Assembly: GCA_905204935.1 (NCBI GenBank) | Contig: CAJLBJ010000001.1 | Span: forward strand, 1 to 64,000 | Source of the DNA: an uncultured Lactobacillus sp. | GTDB taxonomy: Bacteria; Bacillota; Bacilli; Lactobacillales; Lactobacillaceae | DNA: 64,000 nucleotides | Reading direction: 5' to 3' | Shown here: positions 18,397 to 29,389 of the stretch, in pieces | How the letters are laid out: every line of letters starts with the position of its first letter | Position numbering within the stretch: the stretch's first letter is position 1 | Notes under the pieces: generated by a model | Told to the model about the DNA's origin: nothing | What the model saw: only the letters and a program-made list of their open reading frames with translations | The model's database searches: none | Position numbers and translations under genes: made by a program

Positions 18397-19087
18397 TTAA
18401 AACACCTTCAATCAAAGTTATTTCCTTTTGTAGCTGCATCTTTTTAGCAAGCAAATCTCCTTTAGCATTTTCAAGTTGAGCTAATACTTTCTTTTTCTTT
18501 GTCAATTCTTTATGCCACTTCGCTTGGAAAACTTCACCAACCTTGGTTAACAAGCATGGGCCAAATAGTAATTCTTTAGGCGTATATATTACAGTATCAC
18601 GGGTATAGCATGCCACAATTATTTCGTAAATATGACCGTCTTCTGCGATGATTTCTTCTGCTTCAATACAATAATTATTAGCACTCAACCAATCACGTAC
18701 ATTTTTTTCACCTACATTAGGTTGTAAGATCAACAAAGGATGATGTGCCAATTTCTCTTTACCAGCTGTCAAGATCTCACAAATTAATGGCCCGCCCATT
18801 CCACAAATTGTAATCGTATCAATTTGATCATCTGCTTGAATTGCTGCTAAACCATTAGCCAAGCGTGCAGTAATTTGTCCGCTCAATCCTTCTTTTTGGA
18901 TTTCATTTACAGCATTTTGATATGGCCCTTTAACCACTTCACCAGCAATCCCAAAACTTATTTGTTCTTGCAATGCTAAATAGGCAGGCAAATAAGCATG
19001 ATCCGAGCCAATATCAGCTAAACGAGCTCCTTTAGGTACATATTTTGCAACTGTTAATAAGCGTTGTGATAGATTTTTTGCGTCCAT
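18383..19087 (-). CDS. trmK: tRNA (adenine22-N1)-methyltransferase TrmK
   Basis: About 234 aa. A SAM-dependent enzyme that makes m1A22 in tRNA. The SAM site is ADIGSDHAYLPAYL with TICGMGGPLI, followed by LQPNVGEKNVRDWL, and it ends in a helical coiled-coil tail (KELTKKKKVLAQLENAKG), as in the YqfN family. The frame could be extended 39 bases upstream, but that extension runs through the rpoD terminator; AGGAGG lies 7 bases before the ATG at 19087, which I chose. It lies downstream of rpoD and overlaps the NIF3 gene. Confidence 0.93.
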   Translation of the reverse strand: MDAKNLSQRLLTVAKYVPKGARLADIGSDHAYLPAYLALQEQISFGIAGEVVKGPYQNAVNEIQKEGLSGQITARLANGLAAIQADDQIDTITICGMGGPLICEILTAGKEKLAHHPLLILQPNVGEKNVRDWLSANNYCIEAEEIIAEDGHIYEIIVACYTRDTVIYTPKELLFGPCLLTKVGEVFQAKWHKELTKKKKVLAQLENAKGDLLAKKMQLQKEITLIEGVLNGES

Positions 19088-19101
19088 AGTAGCCTCCTTG
19101 C

Positions 19102-19134
19102 AAAAAAGACAGCTAGCCTTAAGCAAGCTGTCTT
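19102..19134 (-). terminator. rpoD terminator
   Basis: On the minus strand AAGACAGCT pairs perfectly with AGCTGTCTT across an 11-nt loop and runs into a T tract. It separates rpoD from trmK. Confidence 0.88.
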
Positions 19135-19142
19135 AAACATTT

Positions 19143-20276
19143 TTATTCTAAGAAATCTTTTAATTGTTTTGAACGTGATGGATGACGTAGCTTACGTAAT
19201 GCCTTAGCCTCAATCTGACGGATACGTTCTCTGGTAACGCCAAAGACCGTACCAACTTCTTCTAATGTTCTTGTGCGTCCATCGTCTAAACCAAAACGTA
19301 GTCGTAAAACATTTTCTTCACGGTCTGTCAAAGTTTCCAAGACACTTTCAAGTTGTTCTTTAAGCAATTCATAAGCCGCATGATCAGCTGGACTCGTTGC
19401 ATCTTGATCTTCGATAAAGTCACCTAAATGTGAATCATCTTCTTCACCAATTGGTGTTTCTAAAGAAACAGGTTCTTGTGCAATCTTTAAGATATCACGC
19501 ACTTTATCTGTTGGCATATCCATTTCTGCACCAATTTCTTCTGGAAGTGGTTCACGTCCTAAATCTTGTAACATTTGTCGTTGAATTCGAACCAATTTGT
19601 TAATCGTTTCAACCATATGCACTGGAATACGAATCGTTCTTGCTTGATCCGCAATCGCACGTGTAATAGCTTGACGAATCCACCATGTTGCATAGGTAGA
19701 AAATTTGAAACCTTTGCGATAATCGAATTTTTCTACAGCTTTCATCAAGCCCATATTACCTTCTTGAATCAAATCTAAAAATGACATTCCACGCCCCACA
19801 TAGCGCTTGGCAATTGACACTACTAAGCGTAAGTTTGCTTCTGCCAAACGTTGCTTAGCTTCTTCATCGCCTTCTTCGATTCTCAAAGCCAAGGCTGTTT
19901 CTTCATCGGCTGTCAACAAGTTTACTCGTCCAATTTCTTTTAAATACATTCTTACAGGGTCATTAATCTTTACACCTGATGGCGCAGAAATATCTTTAGC
20001 TTCACTTTCAGCTGCAATTTCTTCATCACTAGCGGCCTTTAAGGCTTCTTCAGTTGGATTACCATTTTCATCAACTACTGAAATGCCTGCATCTTCTAAG
20101 CGATTAATTGTATATTCGATTTGTTCGGCATCCATTTTTAATGGATTAATCATCTTTTTAGCTAACTCATCATAAGTGATTTCTTTTTTAGCTTTATAGC
20201 CTTGAACCGTTTCACGTAATAATTTGTTAAAAGCGACTTCATCTAATCCACTCATCATTTTCTTTTCTTCTGCCAA
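19143..20276 (-). CDS. rpoD: RNA polymerase primary sigma factor RpoD (SigA)
   Basis: 377 aa from a TTG start at 20276, which has AAGGAGG 8 bases upstream; the longer frame opens inside the Shine-Dalgarno region and the ATG pair lies 18 bases further in. Region 1.1 is present ([16 protein letters not shown]), then [16 protein letters not shown] (1.2), [21 protein letters not shown] and [17 protein letters not shown] (2.3-2.4), region 3, and the helix-turn-helix [20 protein letters not shown] (4.2) that reads the -35 box. It follows dnaG by 13 bases in the conserved macromolecular synthesis operon. Confidence 0.96.
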   Translation of the reverse strand: MAEEKKMMSGLDEVAFNKLLRETVQGYKAKKEITYDELAKKMINPLKMDAEQIEYTINRLEDAGISVVDENGNPTEEALKAASDEEIAAESEAKDISAPSGVKINDPVRMYLKEIGRVNLLTADEETALALRIEEGDEEAKQRLAEANLRLVVSIAKRYVGRGMSFLDLIQEGNMGLMKAVEKFDYRKGFKFSTYATWWIRQAITRAIADQARTIRIPVHMVETINKLVRIQRQMLQDLGREPLPEEIGAEMDMPTDKVRDILKIAQEPVSLETPIGEEDDSHLGDFIEDQDATSPADHAAYELLKEQLESVLETLTDREENVLRLRFGLDDGRTRTLEEVGTVFGVTRERIRQIEAKALRKLRHPSRSKQLKDFLE

Positions 20277-20289
20277 AGATATTACCTCC

Positions 20290-22098
20290 TTAAATTGCCA
20301 ATTGAGACTCACGCTTTACCGACAATTCAGTTATTTTTTCCAACAAACGTCTTCGTTTTTCTTCATCGGTTGTTTGGCCAACCTGATTAATCAATTCATT
20401 TATTTTTTGTTCAATTAAACTCTTAGCTATGACCCCTAAACAATCATTTATCTCTTCTAGAGTTGATGTTGGTGGATAGTCATTTTCAATATCAATCTCA
20501 GTAATCAATTCTTGTAAGGCCTTGTCTTGAACAACATCAAAAAAGACTGCTGGTTGATATTCTGCATATCTTTTAAAATAGCTTTGAGCCAAGATATATA
20601 ACACTTGGTATTTTTCATGAACAAAAATAAAATTCTCTAACTCACTAATCTTTTGATAGATTTCTGGTTCATGTAAGATACGATATAATAACAATTCCTC
20701 TGCTTTTTCTACTTGCGTTTTTTGCGCATATCGTGGCAATGGTTGTTTAACACCGATATCTTTTTCTTGAACCGTCTTTTGTTTCACAACAAATTTACTT
20801 AATCTCTGCTCTAAACTAGCCTTGTCTAACTTAAACCGCTCAGATAAACGATTCAAATATAACATTCGTTCCATTGAATCTTTAACATTAGCTAACTGTT
20901 CCAAAATATCATTGATATATGCTAGTTGTTCTGTTTCATTGTTTAAGTTACGTCCACGTTCAAAATAACGCATATAAAATGCCATTGGACTTTCAGTATG
21001 CTCATTGAGCGCTTGTTGAAAGGCTTGTTCACCATACTTTTTAATGTATTCATCAGGATCAAGTTTTTCTGGTAAACTAACTACTTCTAACTTAAATTTA
21101 CCTATTTTTTCTAACAAACTCAATGCTCGTTTAGTCGCTTGTTGTCCAGGATCGTCACCATCATAACAAATCACAACGGTATCCGTAAACCGACTCAATA
21201 TCGCGATTTGTTGTTCTGTCAAGCTTGTCCCCATCGAAGCAGTTGCATTTTTAACTCCTGCACGATAAGCGGCCAAAACATCCATAAATCCTTCACACAA
21301 GAGCACCTTTTTTTGTAAACGCATTGCTGCTTTAGCCTTATCCATGTTAAATAGCAATTCACGTTTATTAAAAATCTTAGTTTCTGGCGAGTTCAAATAT
21401 TTGGGCTGATTATCACTAGGAGTTAATTTACGTCCTGAAAAACCAATAATTTGTCCAGTCATATCTTTTAAGGGAAACATCACGCGATCAATAAAACGAT
21501 CATGTAAACTTCCATCTTCTCTCTTAGTAAACAACCCACTGGCTTGCAAAAGCTGTTCATCAATTTGTCGCTCTTTGAAAAATGGAATTAAAAGCTTCGT
21601 ACTTGGTGCATACCCCAATTCAAACTCTGCAATCAATTCATCACTTAACCCACGCTCATGTAGATAATTAAGTGCTTGTTCACCAATTTGGGTGTTAACT
21701 AAAACATGGTGATACAATTGAGCGGCTTGTTTTTGAATATCTTTTAACTTGGTATATTCTGATGTCGCTTGAACAGAATAGGCATTTTTTAACAAATACT
21801 TCGTGGAAACCTCTACATTACCAAGCTCTGCTACTCGCCGAAAAGCTTCAACAAATCCCAGTCCTTCGATTTCCATCATAAACTTATAAACATTGCCCCC
21901 ACGATGACAAGAAAAACAATTAAAAATTTGTTTTTCTTCATTAACAGAAAAAGATGGGGTCTTTTCAGCATGAAAAGGGCAAATTCCAAACCAATTGGAA
22001 CCTTGCTTTTTTAGCTGAACGTATTGACTAACGATGTCTAAAATATTTACCTGCGAACGAACTTCATCTAAAACCTCGTTTGGTATGTTTTGAACCAT
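20290..22098 (-). CDS. dnaG: DNA primase DnaG
   Basis: 602 aa from the ATG at 22098 (GGGGTGAGG just upstream); a 16-residue longer frame lacks a ribosome site. It makes RNA primers at the replication fork. The zinc-binding domain is [11 protein letters not shown]...CFSCHRGG (C40, H43, C61, C64). The Toprim core includes [14 protein letters not shown] and [15 protein letters not shown]-terminal helicase-interaction region follows. It is the first gene of the dnaG-rpoD operon. Confidence 0.96.
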   Translation of the reverse strand: MVQNIPNEVLDEVRSQVNILDIVSQYVQLKKQGSNWFGICPFHAEKTPSFSVNEEKQIFNCFSCHRGGNVYKFMMEIEGLGFVEAFRRVAELGNVEVSTKYLLKNAYSVQATSEYTKLKDIQKQAAQLYHHVLVNTQIGEQALNYLHERGLSDELIAEFELGYAPSTKLLIPFFKERQIDEQLLQASGLFTKREDGSLHDRFIDRVMFPLKDMTGQIIGFSGRKLTPSDNQPKYLNSPETKIFNKRELLFNMDKAKAAMRLQKKVLLCEGFMDVLAAYRAGVKNATASMGTSLTEQQIAILSRFTDTVVICYDGDDPGQQATKRALSLLEKIGKFKLEVVSLPEKLDPDEYIKKYGEQAFQQALNEHTESPMAFYMRYFERGRNLNNETEQLAYINDILEQLANVKDSMERMLYLNRLSERFKLDKASLEQRLSKFVVKQKTVQEKDIGVKQPLPRYAQKTQVEKAEELLLYRILHEPEIYQKISELENFIFVHEKYQVLYILAQSYFKRYAEYQPAVFFDVVQDKALQELITEIDIENDYPPTSTLEEINDCLGVIAKSLIEQKINELINQVGQTTDEEKRRRLLEKITELSVKRESQLAI

Positions 22099-22188
22099 TG
22101 CCTCACCCCTGTTCATAAACGACCAAGCATAGAAAAGCCGCACCAAAAGCGCGACTTTTACTAACGTTAAATTACATAATCATATTTA

Positions 22189-22217
22189 ATTATATGCCAT
22201 TTTTCTTTTTTTTTCAA
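22189..22217 (-). promoter_or_regulatory. Promoter of the dnaG-rpoD operon
   Basis: On the minus strand, TTGAAA (22212-22217), 17 bases, TATAAT (22189-22194). The spacer is very A-rich. The leader of about 85 bases before dnaG contains a GCGCTTTTGGTGCGGC stretch that could form a small hairpin. Confidence 0.8.
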
Positions 22218-22303
22218 CAAAATCAGTCTTTAATTTTAGAAGTTTTCTAAAAAATACTGCATATTTTTATGTTTCCCATTATAAATAACTTCTTGCTTAA
22301 CAT

Positions 22304-22363
22304 AAAAAAGAAACGTCTTCTTGAAGTAAATCTTGTTAATCACTTCATCGTTTTAGACGTTCC
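22304..22363 (-). terminator. lepA terminator
   Basis: GGAACGTC pairs with GACGTTTC and an inner TGAAGT/ACTTCA stem extends it, followed by a T run on the minus strand. A second hairpin (TATCCTTA/TAAGGATA, 22382-22407) lies right after the lepA stop without a U tract. Confidence 0.75.
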
Positions 22364-22409
22364 CTTTCTCATTATTTTAACTATCCTTATCTTTTAAGCT
22401 AAGGATACT

Positions 22410-24242
22410 TTATTTTGCATTTTCTTCATCCGTCTTTAAAACTGCCATGAAAGCTTCTTGTGGAACTTGTACTGTACCAACAGCTTTCATCCGTTTTTTA
22501 CCACGTTTTTGTTTATCTAATAATTTGGCCCGGCGATCTGGATCACCAGTATGAATCCGTGCGGTAACATCTTTACGGTAAGCCTTAATATTAGTACGTG
22601 CAATAATCTTAGCACCGATTGCAGCTTGAATTGGAATTTCGAAGTTTTGACGTGGAATAATCGTTTTCAACTTATCGGTAATCACACGTGCACGTTGTTG
22701 CGCAAATTGCCGGTGCGCAATGAAACTCAACGCATCAACACGATCGCCATTTAACAAGATATCAATCTTAACTAAATCACTGCTACGACTGCCGTCTAAT
22801 TCATAATCAAGCGAAGCATAACCGCGTGTACTTGATTTTAATTTATCAAAGAAATCAAAAATAATTTCTGATAATGGCATATCATAAACCACATTTACGC
22901 GGTAATCATCTAAATATTCCATTGTCACAAATTGACCGCGTTTACGTTGACACAAGTCCATCACAGCGCCGACGTATTCATTTGGCACCATGATTTCCGC
23001 TTTAACAAACGGCTCGTTAATTTGGCGAATCATTGGTACTTCTGGCATCTGAGCTGGATTTGAGACCTCAACATGACTACCATCAGTTAGTTCAACATCA
23101 TACGTAACCGATGGTGCTGTCGTAATTAAATCCATGTTAAATTCACGTTCTAGCCGTTCTTGAACAACATCCATGTGTAATAAACCTAAAAAACCACATC
23201 TAAAGCCAAAGCCTAAAGCTTGGGATGTTTCTGGTTCAAATTCCAAAGCCGCATCGTTTAGTTGTAATTTTTCCAAGGCTTCACGTAAGTCGTTGTACTT
23301 GGAATTTTCAGTTGGATATAATCCTGAAAAAACCATTGGATTCATATCACGATAACCAGCTAATGGCTTTTCAGTTGGATTTAATGCATTAGTTACTGTA
23401 TCACCGACACGTGTATCTTGAATATCTTTGATACTTGCAGTTAAATAGCCTACATCGCCAGCCATCAAATAATCACGTTTCAATGGTTTAGGTGAGTTAA
23501 CCCCGACTTCGACTACATCATATTCGGCACCACTATTCATTAAACGAATCTTATCACCAGGTTTAACCGTTCCTTCAACAATTCGTAAACTTAAAACAAC
23601 TCCACGATAATCATCATAAACTGAGTCAAAAATCAAAGCTTTAAGTGGTGCTTGCAAATCACCGGTTGGTGCTGGAACCTTAGCGACGATTTGTTCTAAC
23701 ATTTCTTCGATTCCTAGCCCTGTTTTGGCCGATGCTAAAACCGCCTCTGAAGCATCCAACCCAATAATGTCTTCAATTTCTTGGCGCACTCTTTCGGGTT
23801 CAGCCGACGGTAAATCAATCTTATTAATTACAGGTAAAATTTCTAAATCATCGTCGATAGCCAAATAAACGTTTGCTAAAGTCTGCGCCTCAATCCCTTG
23901 CGCTGCATCAACTACAAGAATTGCCCCTTCACACGCTGCTAAAGAACGCGACACCTCATACGAAAAATCGACGTGTCCAGGAGTGTCGATCAGGTGAAAA
24001 ATATAGGTTTCTCCATCTTTAGCTTGATAATGCAATTCAACAGCGTTTAGTTTAATAGTGATTCCACGTTCACGTTCTAACTCCATCGAATCTAAAAGTT
24101 GATCTTGCATTTCGCGCTTAGAAACCGTATCGGTCATTTCTAAAATCCGATCAGCCAAAGTTGACTTTCCATGATCGATATGAGCCACAATCGAAAAATT
24201 TCGAATATGTTTTTGACGCTCTTTCATTTCTTCTAAATTCAT
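22410..24242 (-). CDS. lepA: Elongation factor 4 (LepA)
   Basis: A 610-aa ribosome-associated GTPase that back-translocates or rescues stalled ribosomes. GTPase motifs: [13 protein letters not shown], the DTPGHVDF G3 motif and NKIDLP. The LepA-specific C-terminal domain is present ([19 protein letters not shown] and [19 protein letters not shown], then [11 protein letters not shown]). The ATG at 24242 follows GTAGGAA. It lies downstream of dnaJ as in other lactobacilli but has its own promoter. Confidence 0.97.
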   Translation of the reverse strand: MNLEEMKERQKHIRNFSIVAHIDHGKSTLADRILEMTDTVSKREMQDQLLDSMELERERGITIKLNAVELHYQAKDGETYIFHLIDTPGHVDFSYEVSRSLAACEGAILVVDAAQGIEAQTLANVYLAIDDDLEILPVINKIDLPSAEPERVRQEIEDIIGLDASEAVLASAKTGLGIEEMLEQIVAKVPAPTGDLQAPLKALIFDSVYDDYRGVVLSLRIVEGTVKPGDKIRLMNSGAEYDVVEVGVNSPKPLKRDYLMAGDVGYLTASIKDIQDTRVGDTVTNALNPTEKPLAGYRDMNPMVFSGLYPTENSKYNDLREALEKLQLNDAALEFEPETSQALGFGFRCGFLGLLHMDVVQERLEREFNMDLITTAPSVTYDVELTDGSHVEVSNPAQMPEVPMIRQINEPFVKAEIMVPNEYVGAVMDLCQRKRGQFVTMEYLDDYRVNVVYDMPLSEIIFDFFDKLKSSTRGYASLDYELDGSRSSDLVKIDILLNGDRVDALSFIAHRQFAQQRARVITDKLKTIIPRQNFEIPIQAAIGAKIIARTNIKAYRKDVTARIHTGDPDRRAKLLDKQKRGKKRMKAVGTVQVPQEAFMAVLKTDEENAK

Positions 24243-24284
24243 TTAGCCTAAATTCCTACTTTCATTCAATATCTCTAACTATTA

Positions 24285-24314
24285 ATTATAGCTTTATTCA
24301 ACAGGCGCCGTCAA
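24285..24314 (-). promoter_or_regulatory. lepA promoter
   Basis: TTGACG (24309-24314), 18 bases, TATAAT (24285-24290) on the minus strand, between the dnaJ terminator and lepA. Confidence 0.75.
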
Positions 24315-24379
24315 ATCTCTTTAGATAAAAAGGTGCGATAATTTTTAGTGCCAAAAAATAAACATATAAAAGTTAAAGC

Positions 24380-24418
24380 AAAAAGCTCTCCGTACTAGAA
24401 AACCAGTAAGGAGAGCTT
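24380..24418 (-). terminator. dnaJ operon terminator
   Basis: AAGCTCTCC and GGAGAGCTT pair perfectly, with an inner TACT/AGTA stem; five Ts follow on the minus strand. A weaker hairpin without a U tract (AAAAGTATTGG paired with CCAACACTTTT, near 24465-24500) lies nearer the dnaJ stop. Confidence 0.85.
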
Positions 24419-24504
24419 AAAACTAATAACTTTAATACTCTATCAGTCCGCTACCAAAGAACCGAAAAGTATTGGAAAAACTAACTTCCCAACACTTTTA
24501 ATCA

Positions 24505-25638
24505 TTAAAGTTTACCGTTTTTTAAACGATCGAAAAACGATCCTTCACCTGTTGTTTTTTCACCTGAAGCTTCTGCAAATTCTTTTAACGCTTCTTTTTG
24601 CTTCTTGTTTAATTTCTTAGGTGTGATAATCTTGACAGTGACAAGTTGATCGCCGTTGCCATTACCACGTAAACGAGGAGCTCCTTTACCACGCAAACGG
24701 AAAGTTGTCCCAGTTTGTGTTCCAGCTGGAATTGTTAATTTAACATCACCGTGTACAGTTTGAACTTGAATTTCATCACCTAAGGCAGCTTGAACAAAAC
24801 TAATTGGTTGATCAAGATAGATTTCTGAACCGTTTCGTTTGAAAATTTCACTTGGAGAAACAGTAAAGACAATGAATAAATCGCCATATGGTCCACCATT
24901 TGTCCCAGCTTCACCTTGGCCTTGATAACGAATTTGGTTACCATCTTCAACACCGGCAGGAACCGTTACTTCGATTGCATGGTGTTCTTGAACATGTCCT
25001 GTACCATAACAAGTCGTACATTTATCCTTGATTTCTTTACCAGTTCCATGACAAAGATCACACTCTTGTTGTGTCATAATTCGACCAAGTGGCGTTTGGC
25101 GTTGAACTTGAACAAAACCACGCCCACCACATTTTGAACAGGTTACTGGTGAAGTGCCAGCTTTAGCGCCAGAACCACCACAAGTCTTACATTCAGCTTC
25201 ACGGGTATATTCAATCTTAGTTTTCTTACCAAAGATTGCTTCTTCAAAAGTTAGATGCATCTCATATTGTAAATCACGCCCTTGACGTGGTGCATTTTGG
25301 GAACGTCCACTTGTAGCACCACCACCAAAAAATGAGCTGAAAATATCTTCAAAGCCACCGCCGCCAAAACCACCAAAGCCACCATCAAATCCGCCATTAC
25401 CAAAGCCACCAAAGCCTTGAGCATCTGTCGAACCGAATTGATCATATTGTGCCTTTTTTTGTGGATCACTTAATATTTCATAGGCATCGTTAATTTCTTT
25501 GAACTTTTCTTCTGCCCCAGCTTCCTTATTTAAATCGGGATGATATTTTTTAGAAAGCTTGCGATAGGCCTTTTTTATCTCATCAGCCGATGCGTCCTTA
25601 GATACGCCCAAGACTTCATAAGGATCTCTTTGTGCCAT
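24505..25638 (-). CDS. dnaJ: Chaperone DnaJ (Hsp40)
   Basis: A 377-aa type I J protein, the co-chaperone that delivers clients to DnaK and triggers its ATPase. J domain with HPD in KYHPDLN; Gly/Phe-rich linker ([20 protein letters not shown]); four zinc-binding CxxCxGxG repeats ([32 protein letters not shown]); then the C-terminal client-binding domains. GGAGG precedes the ATG. It follows dnaK after a hairpin that may lower its expression. Confidence 0.97.
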   Translation of the reverse strand: MAQRDPYEVLGVSKDASADEIKKAYRKLSKKYHPDLNKEAGAEEKFKEINDAYEILSDPQKKAQYDQFGSTDAQGFGGFGNGGFDGGFGGFGGGGFEDIFSSFFGGGATSGRSQNAPRQGRDLQYEMHLTFEEAIFGKKTKIEYTREAECKTCGGSGAKAGTSPVTCSKCGGRGFVQVQRQTPLGRIMTQQECDLCHGTGKEIKDKCTTCYGTGHVQEHHAIEVTVPAGVEDGNQIRYQGQGEAGTNGGPYGDLFIVFTVSPSEIFKRNGSEIYLDQPISFVQAALGDEIQVQTVHGDVKLTIPAGTQTGTTFRLRGKGAPRLRGNGNGDQLVTVKIITPKKLNKKQKEALKEFAEASGEKTTGEGSFFDRLKNGKL

Positions 25639-25697
25639 ATTATATAATCCTCCATCATTTTAATACTAGTCTAGCTTACCATATCGTTAGCTAAATA

Positions 25698-25731
25698 AAA
25701 AGTCAAAGTCCCAAACGGGCTTTGACTTTTT
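25698..25731 (-). terminator. Hairpin terminator between dnaK and dnaJ
   Basis: AAAGTCAAAGTCC/GGGCTTTGACTTT flanks a 4-5 nt loop, with T tracts on both strands. It should stop or attenuate hrcA-grpE-dnaK transcripts before dnaJ. Confidence 0.85.
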
Positions 25732-25750
25732 ATCATTAGCCTATTTTTGA

Positions 25751-27592
25751 CTACTTATCGTCTGGGTCTACTTCTTTAAAGTCACCATCAACGGTTGTGT
25801 CATCTCCATTAGCAGATGTAGCATCTGGATTTGCTTGACCTTGAGCAGCTTGTTGCGCTTCTTGTGCTTGTTGATAAAGTTTTACAGATACTTCTTGAAC
25901 TTCTTTCATCAAGTCATCTTTTTTGGTCTTCATTTCTTCAAGATCATTAGCTTCTTGCGCTTTCTTCAAAGCATCGCGTGCTTCTTCAAGTTTCTTGATT
26001 TCATCAGCTGAAACTTTATCTTTAACTTCTTCTAAAGTCTTATCTGTTTGGAAGAGTAATTGATCAACTTCATTACGTAAATCAACTTCTTCTTTACGCT
26101 TCTTATCGGCAGCTTCGTTTTCCTTAGCTTCCTTAACCATACGTTCGATTTCTTCATCTGATAAACCAGAAGAACTCTTAATCGTAATCTTTTGTTCTTT
26201 GTTTGTGCCCATATCCTTAGCTGAAACATTTACAATACCGTTTTTATCGATATCAAATGTTACTTGGATTTGAGGAATACCACGTGGTGCTGGTGGAATA
26301 TCCGTTAATTGGAAGCGACCAAGTGTCTTGTTATCTGCTGCCATTGGACGTTCACCTTGTAAAACATGGATATCAACGGCTGGTTGATTATCAGCAGCTG
26401 TTGAGAAGATTTGTGATTTAGATGTTGGAATCGTTGTATTGCGATCAATTAACTTGGTAAATACGCCACCCATAGTTTCGATACCTAAAGACAATGGTGT
26501 AACATCAAGTAAGACAACATCTTTAACATCACCTGTGATAACCCCACCTTGAACTGCAGCACCTAAGGCAACTGCTTCATCTGGGTTAACTGATTCATTT
26601 GGTTTGTGGCCTGTTTCAGCTTCAACAGCTTCTTTAACAGCTGGAATACGAGTTGAACCACCAACTAAGATAACTTCATCGATATCAGCATTAGTTAAAC
26701 CAGCATCCTTTAAGGCATTACGTACAGGAATCTTTGTTCTTTCAACCAAGTCAGCTGTTAATTCATTAAATTTAGCACGAGTTAAAGTTGTTTCCAAGTG
26801 CAATGGACCAGCTGCACCAGCAGTAATAAATGGTAAGGAGATTTGAGCTGAAGTTACACCTGATAAATCTTTTTTAGCTTTTTCAGCTGCATCTTTCAAA
26901 CGTTGCATAGCCATCTTATCAGATGAAAGATCAATACCATTTTCTTGTTTGAATGTAGCAACTAACCAATCAATAATCTTGTTATCAAAGTCATCCCCAC
27001 CAAGATGTGTATCACCATTTGTAGAAAGAACTTCAAAGACACCGTCACCTAATTCAAGAATAGAAACATCAAAAGTCCCACCACCAAGGTCAAAGACTAA
27101 AATCTTTTCATCTTTATCTGTCTTATCTAAACCATATGCTAAAGCAGCTGCAGTTGGTTCATTAACAATTCGTTCAACTGTTAAACCAGCAATTTTACCA
27201 GCATCTTTAGTTGCTTGACGTTGTGAATCATTAAAGTAAGCAGGTACTGTAATAACAGCTTGAGTAACAGGTTCACCCAAGTAAGATTCAGCATAATCTT
27301 TAATATATTGTAAAATCATTGCTGAAATTTCTTGTGGTGTATATTCTTTACCTTCAATATTTACCTTATAATCTTCACCCATATGGCGTTTGATTGAGGC
27401 AACCGTGTTAGGATTTGTAATTGCTTGACGTTTAGCAACTTCACCAACTTGTGTTTCACCGTTTTTAAAGGAAACAACAGATGGGGTTGTTCGATTACCT
27501 TCTGGATTTGTAATAATTTTAGCTTCTTTACCTTCAAGAACAGCAACTGCAGAGTTTGTTGTTCCTAAGTCAATACCAATAATTTTTGACAT
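25751..27592 (-). CDS. dnaK: Chaperone DnaK (Hsp70)
   Basis: 613 aa from the ATG at 27592 (AAGAGG nine bases upstream); an in-frame TTG nine bases earlier is less likely. Nucleotide-binding domain: [28 protein letters not shown] and the GGSTRIPAV motif. Interdomain linker [12 protein letters not shown]. Substrate domain and an acidic C-terminal tail ([12 protein letters not shown]). It is third in hrcA-grpE-dnaK, under the CIRCE operator. Confidence 0.97.
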   Translation of the reverse strand: MSKIIGIDLGTTNSAVAVLEGKEAKIITNPEGNRTTPSVVSFKNGETQVGEVAKRQAITNPNTVASIKRHMGEDYKVNIEGKEYTPQEISAMILQYIKDYAESYLGEPVTQAVITVPAYFNDSQRQATKDAGKIAGLTVERIVNEPTAAALAYGLDKTDKDEKILVFDLGGGTFDVSILELGDGVFEVLSTNGDTHLGGDDFDNKIIDWLVATFKQENGIDLSSDKMAMQRLKDAAEKAKKDLSGVTSAQISLPFITAGAAGPLHLETTLTRAKFNELTADLVERTKIPVRNALKDAGLTNADIDEVILVGGSTRIPAVKEAVEAETGHKPNESVNPDEAVALGAAVQGGVITGDVKDVVLLDVTPLSLGIETMGGVFTKLIDRNTTIPTSKSQIFSTAADNQPAVDIHVLQGERPMAADNKTLGRFQLTDIPPAPRGIPQIQVTFDIDKNGIVNVSAKDMGTNKEQKITIKSSSGLSDEEIERMVKEAKENEAADKKRKEEVDLRNEVDQLLFQTDKTLEEVKDKVSADEIKKLEEARDALKKAQEANDLEEMKTKKDDLMKEVQEVSVKLYQQAQEAQQAAQGQANPDATSANGDDTTVDGDFKEVDPDDK

Positions 27593-27620
27593 ACTATTCA
27601 ACCTCTTTTAAAATTATTTT

Positions 27621-28175
27621 TTACTGTGCAACAACGACCATTGCTGGACGTAAGACACGATCTTTTAACAAATATCCATCTTGGAAAACTTCCACGACAG
27701 TTTCTTTTTGACTATCTTCACTAGCTTCAACTGTTTTAACGGCTTGATGAAGCGTTGGATCAAATGGTTGACCTAAAGCTTCAATCTTAGTAACGTTATT
27801 GTTAGTCAAAGCATTATTCATATCATTTGCAACCATCTCAATACCACGTTTTAATTGTTGCGAACCTTCATCACTAACTTCAATGCTTAGTGCACGATTT
27901 AAATTATCAATCACTGGCAAAATCGCCTTTGCTAAGGATTGACCTTCATATTTTAATAACTGTTCTTGTTCTTTTTTAAACCGTGTATGCATATTAGCCA
28001 TTTCAGCTTGCGCACGTAAATACTTGTCTTCCATAGCAGCATATTTTTCTTCAAGCTCAGCAATTTGCGCAGTTAAAGCTCCAACCTCATCAGGTGCTTG
28101 CGTTTCTTCATTAGCTTGTGCTTGTTTCTGTGGTTGCTCATCTTTTAAAACTTCATCTTTAGTTTCTTCAGCCAC
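27621..28175 (-). CDS. grpE: GrpE nucleotide exchange factor
   Basis: 184 aa with a GTG start at 28175 preceded by AAGGGGTG. It releases ADP from DnaK. A charged N-terminal tail leads into a long coiled coil (AQIAELEEKYAAMEDKYLRA) and the C-terminal beta domain with QPFDPTLHQAV and VFQDGYLLKDRVLRPAMV. It sits 15 bases after hrcA and 28 before the dnaK start. Confidence 0.96.
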   Translation of the reverse strand: MAEETKDEVLKDEQPQKQAQANEETQAPDEVGALTAQIAELEEKYAAMEDKYLRAQAEMANMHTRFKKEQEQLLKYEGQSLAKAILPVIDNLNRALSIEVSDEGSQQLKRGIEMVANDMNNALTNNNVTKIEALGQPFDPTLHQAVKTVEASEDSQKETVVEVFQDGYLLKDRVLRPAMVVVAQ

Positions 28176-28190
28176 ATCAACACCCCTTTT

Positions 28191-29219
28191 CTAAAAACTA
28201 TTATAATAATCAATCAAGCGATTCGACAGTTCATCACGAAAGACATCTAACAAACCAATCATCCGTGAATATGGCATGTTTGTCGGTCCCAAAATTGCAA
28301 TCAAACCTTGACCATTATTACCATCATTATATTTAGCTGTAATAACACTATAATCCAGTAAAATATCTTTGGATAATTCACTGCCAATCTTAATCGAAAT
28401 ATCGTTACTATCATGATACAATAATTGATTCAAATCATTTTGTTGATCAAATAACGAATATAATAATTTGACTTGCTCAAGGTTATCATTATTAAGTAAG
28501 TTTAATAAATTCTTTTTGCCACCCACATAAACATGTTCACGGACTGCTTTACTTAAGACATCACCAAAGACATCAAGAAAGCCTGCAGGTTGATGCAAGT
28601 ACTTACTTAATAATGGCATGTTATTTTGTAATTGGCCACTAATTTGACTCAACGGTAATCCAACCAAGCGTTCATTAATGACACGAATAACCGCCTCTAA
28701 TTCATCACCGCTGACTTTAGGTGGTAAATTAAAGATTTGATTTTCAACTGCGCCATCACTTGTCACCATCAACAACATTACCTGTTGACTTCCAAGTGGT
28801 ACCATCCGAAACCCTTCTAAGCGTAACTCTTCTGAACCTGGTTTTAATGAAATTGCTGTGTAATTCGTCAACTCAGATAAAATCTTAGCTGAAGTGGCTA
28901 CAATTTCATCAACCTTGGAAAACTCATTTGCAAAAGATGACTTAATATTTAAGCGTTCTTGCTGATTGAGTTTGGTTGGACGTACTAAGTTATCAACATA
29001 ATACCGATAACCTAGTAAAGAAGGAATCCGCCCCGAACTGGAATGCTCTTTAGCAATATAGCCTGCCTGTTCAAGTGCTGCCATTTCGTTACGAATCGTT
29101 GCAGAGCTAACATGAACAGGTAACTGTTCTTGTAGCTTTTTAGAGCCTACCGGTAATCCGATATTAGTATAGTCACGGATGATTGCTTCTAAAATCAACA
29201 ATTGTCTTGGTGTTAACAT
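28191..29219 (-). CDS. hrcA: Heat-inducible repressor HrcA
   Basis: A 342-aa repressor of the class I heat-shock genes that binds CIRCE and needs GroEL for activity. Winged helix at the N-terminus (SSATIRNEMAALEQAGYI, then SSGRIPSLLGYRYYVD), followed by the HrcA ligand domain and the C-terminal GIIAILGPTNMPYSRMIGLLD-type motif (seen here as LIAILGPTNMPYSRM). ATG at 29219 with GAGGTG upstream. It is first in the operon it controls. Confidence 0.97.
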   Translation of the reverse strand: MLTPRQLLILEAIIRDYTNIGLPVGSKKLQEQLPVHVSSATIRNEMAALEQAGYIAKEHSSSGRIPSLLGYRYYVDNLVRPTKLNQQERLNIKSSFANEFSKVDEIVATSAKILSELTNYTAISLKPGSEELRLEGFRMVPLGSQQVMLLMVTSDGAVENQIFNLPPKVSGDELEAVIRVINERLVGLPLSQISGQLQNNMPLLSKYLHQPAGFLDVFGDVLSKAVREHVYVGGKKNLLNLLNNDNLEQVKLLYSLFDQQNDLNQLLYHDSNDISIKIGSELSKDILLDYSVITAKYNDGNNGQGLIAILGPTNMPYSRMIGLLDVFRDELSNRLIDYYNSF

Positions 29220-29234
29220 ACAATCACCTCTTTT

Positions 29235-29261
29235 TTAGCACTTGATGTATTTGAGTGCTAA
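29235..29261. promoter_or_regulatory. CIRCE operator upstream of hrcA
   Basis: TTAGCACTT, nine bases, GAGTGCTAA. The right arm is the perfect CIRCE half-site; the left arm differs from TTAGCACTC at its last base. It lies just downstream of the hrcA promoter, where HrcA would block transcription. Confidence 0.95.
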
Positions 29262-29271
29262 GTCAATTATT

Positions 29272-29300
29272 AATATACACGAGTTTTCATTAAACGTCAA
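29272..29300 (-). promoter_or_regulatory. hrcA-grpE-dnaK promoter
   Basis: TTGACG (29295-29300), 17 bases, TATATT (29272-29277) on the minus strand, with the start expected next to CIRCE. Confidence 0.85.
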
Positions 29301-29331
29301 GAATAGTCAATCTTTTTTTTGAAAATATTTC

Positions 29332-29387
29332 ACAAAAAACAAAATATCGCCTAGTCCCCTTTTACTTGAAGTTCCTAAGCGATATTT
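29332..29387 (-). terminator. Terminator of the BceAB-like operon
   Basis: AAATATCGC and GCGATATTT pair around a 28-base loop, followed on the minus strand by TGTTTTTTG. It lies directly past the permease stop. Confidence 0.8.
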
Positions 29388-29389
29388 AA

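Noticed and set aside
22382-22407. A riboswitch downstream of lepA
   Set aside because: It is a simple 8-bp hairpin after the stop codon, more like a 3' end structure.
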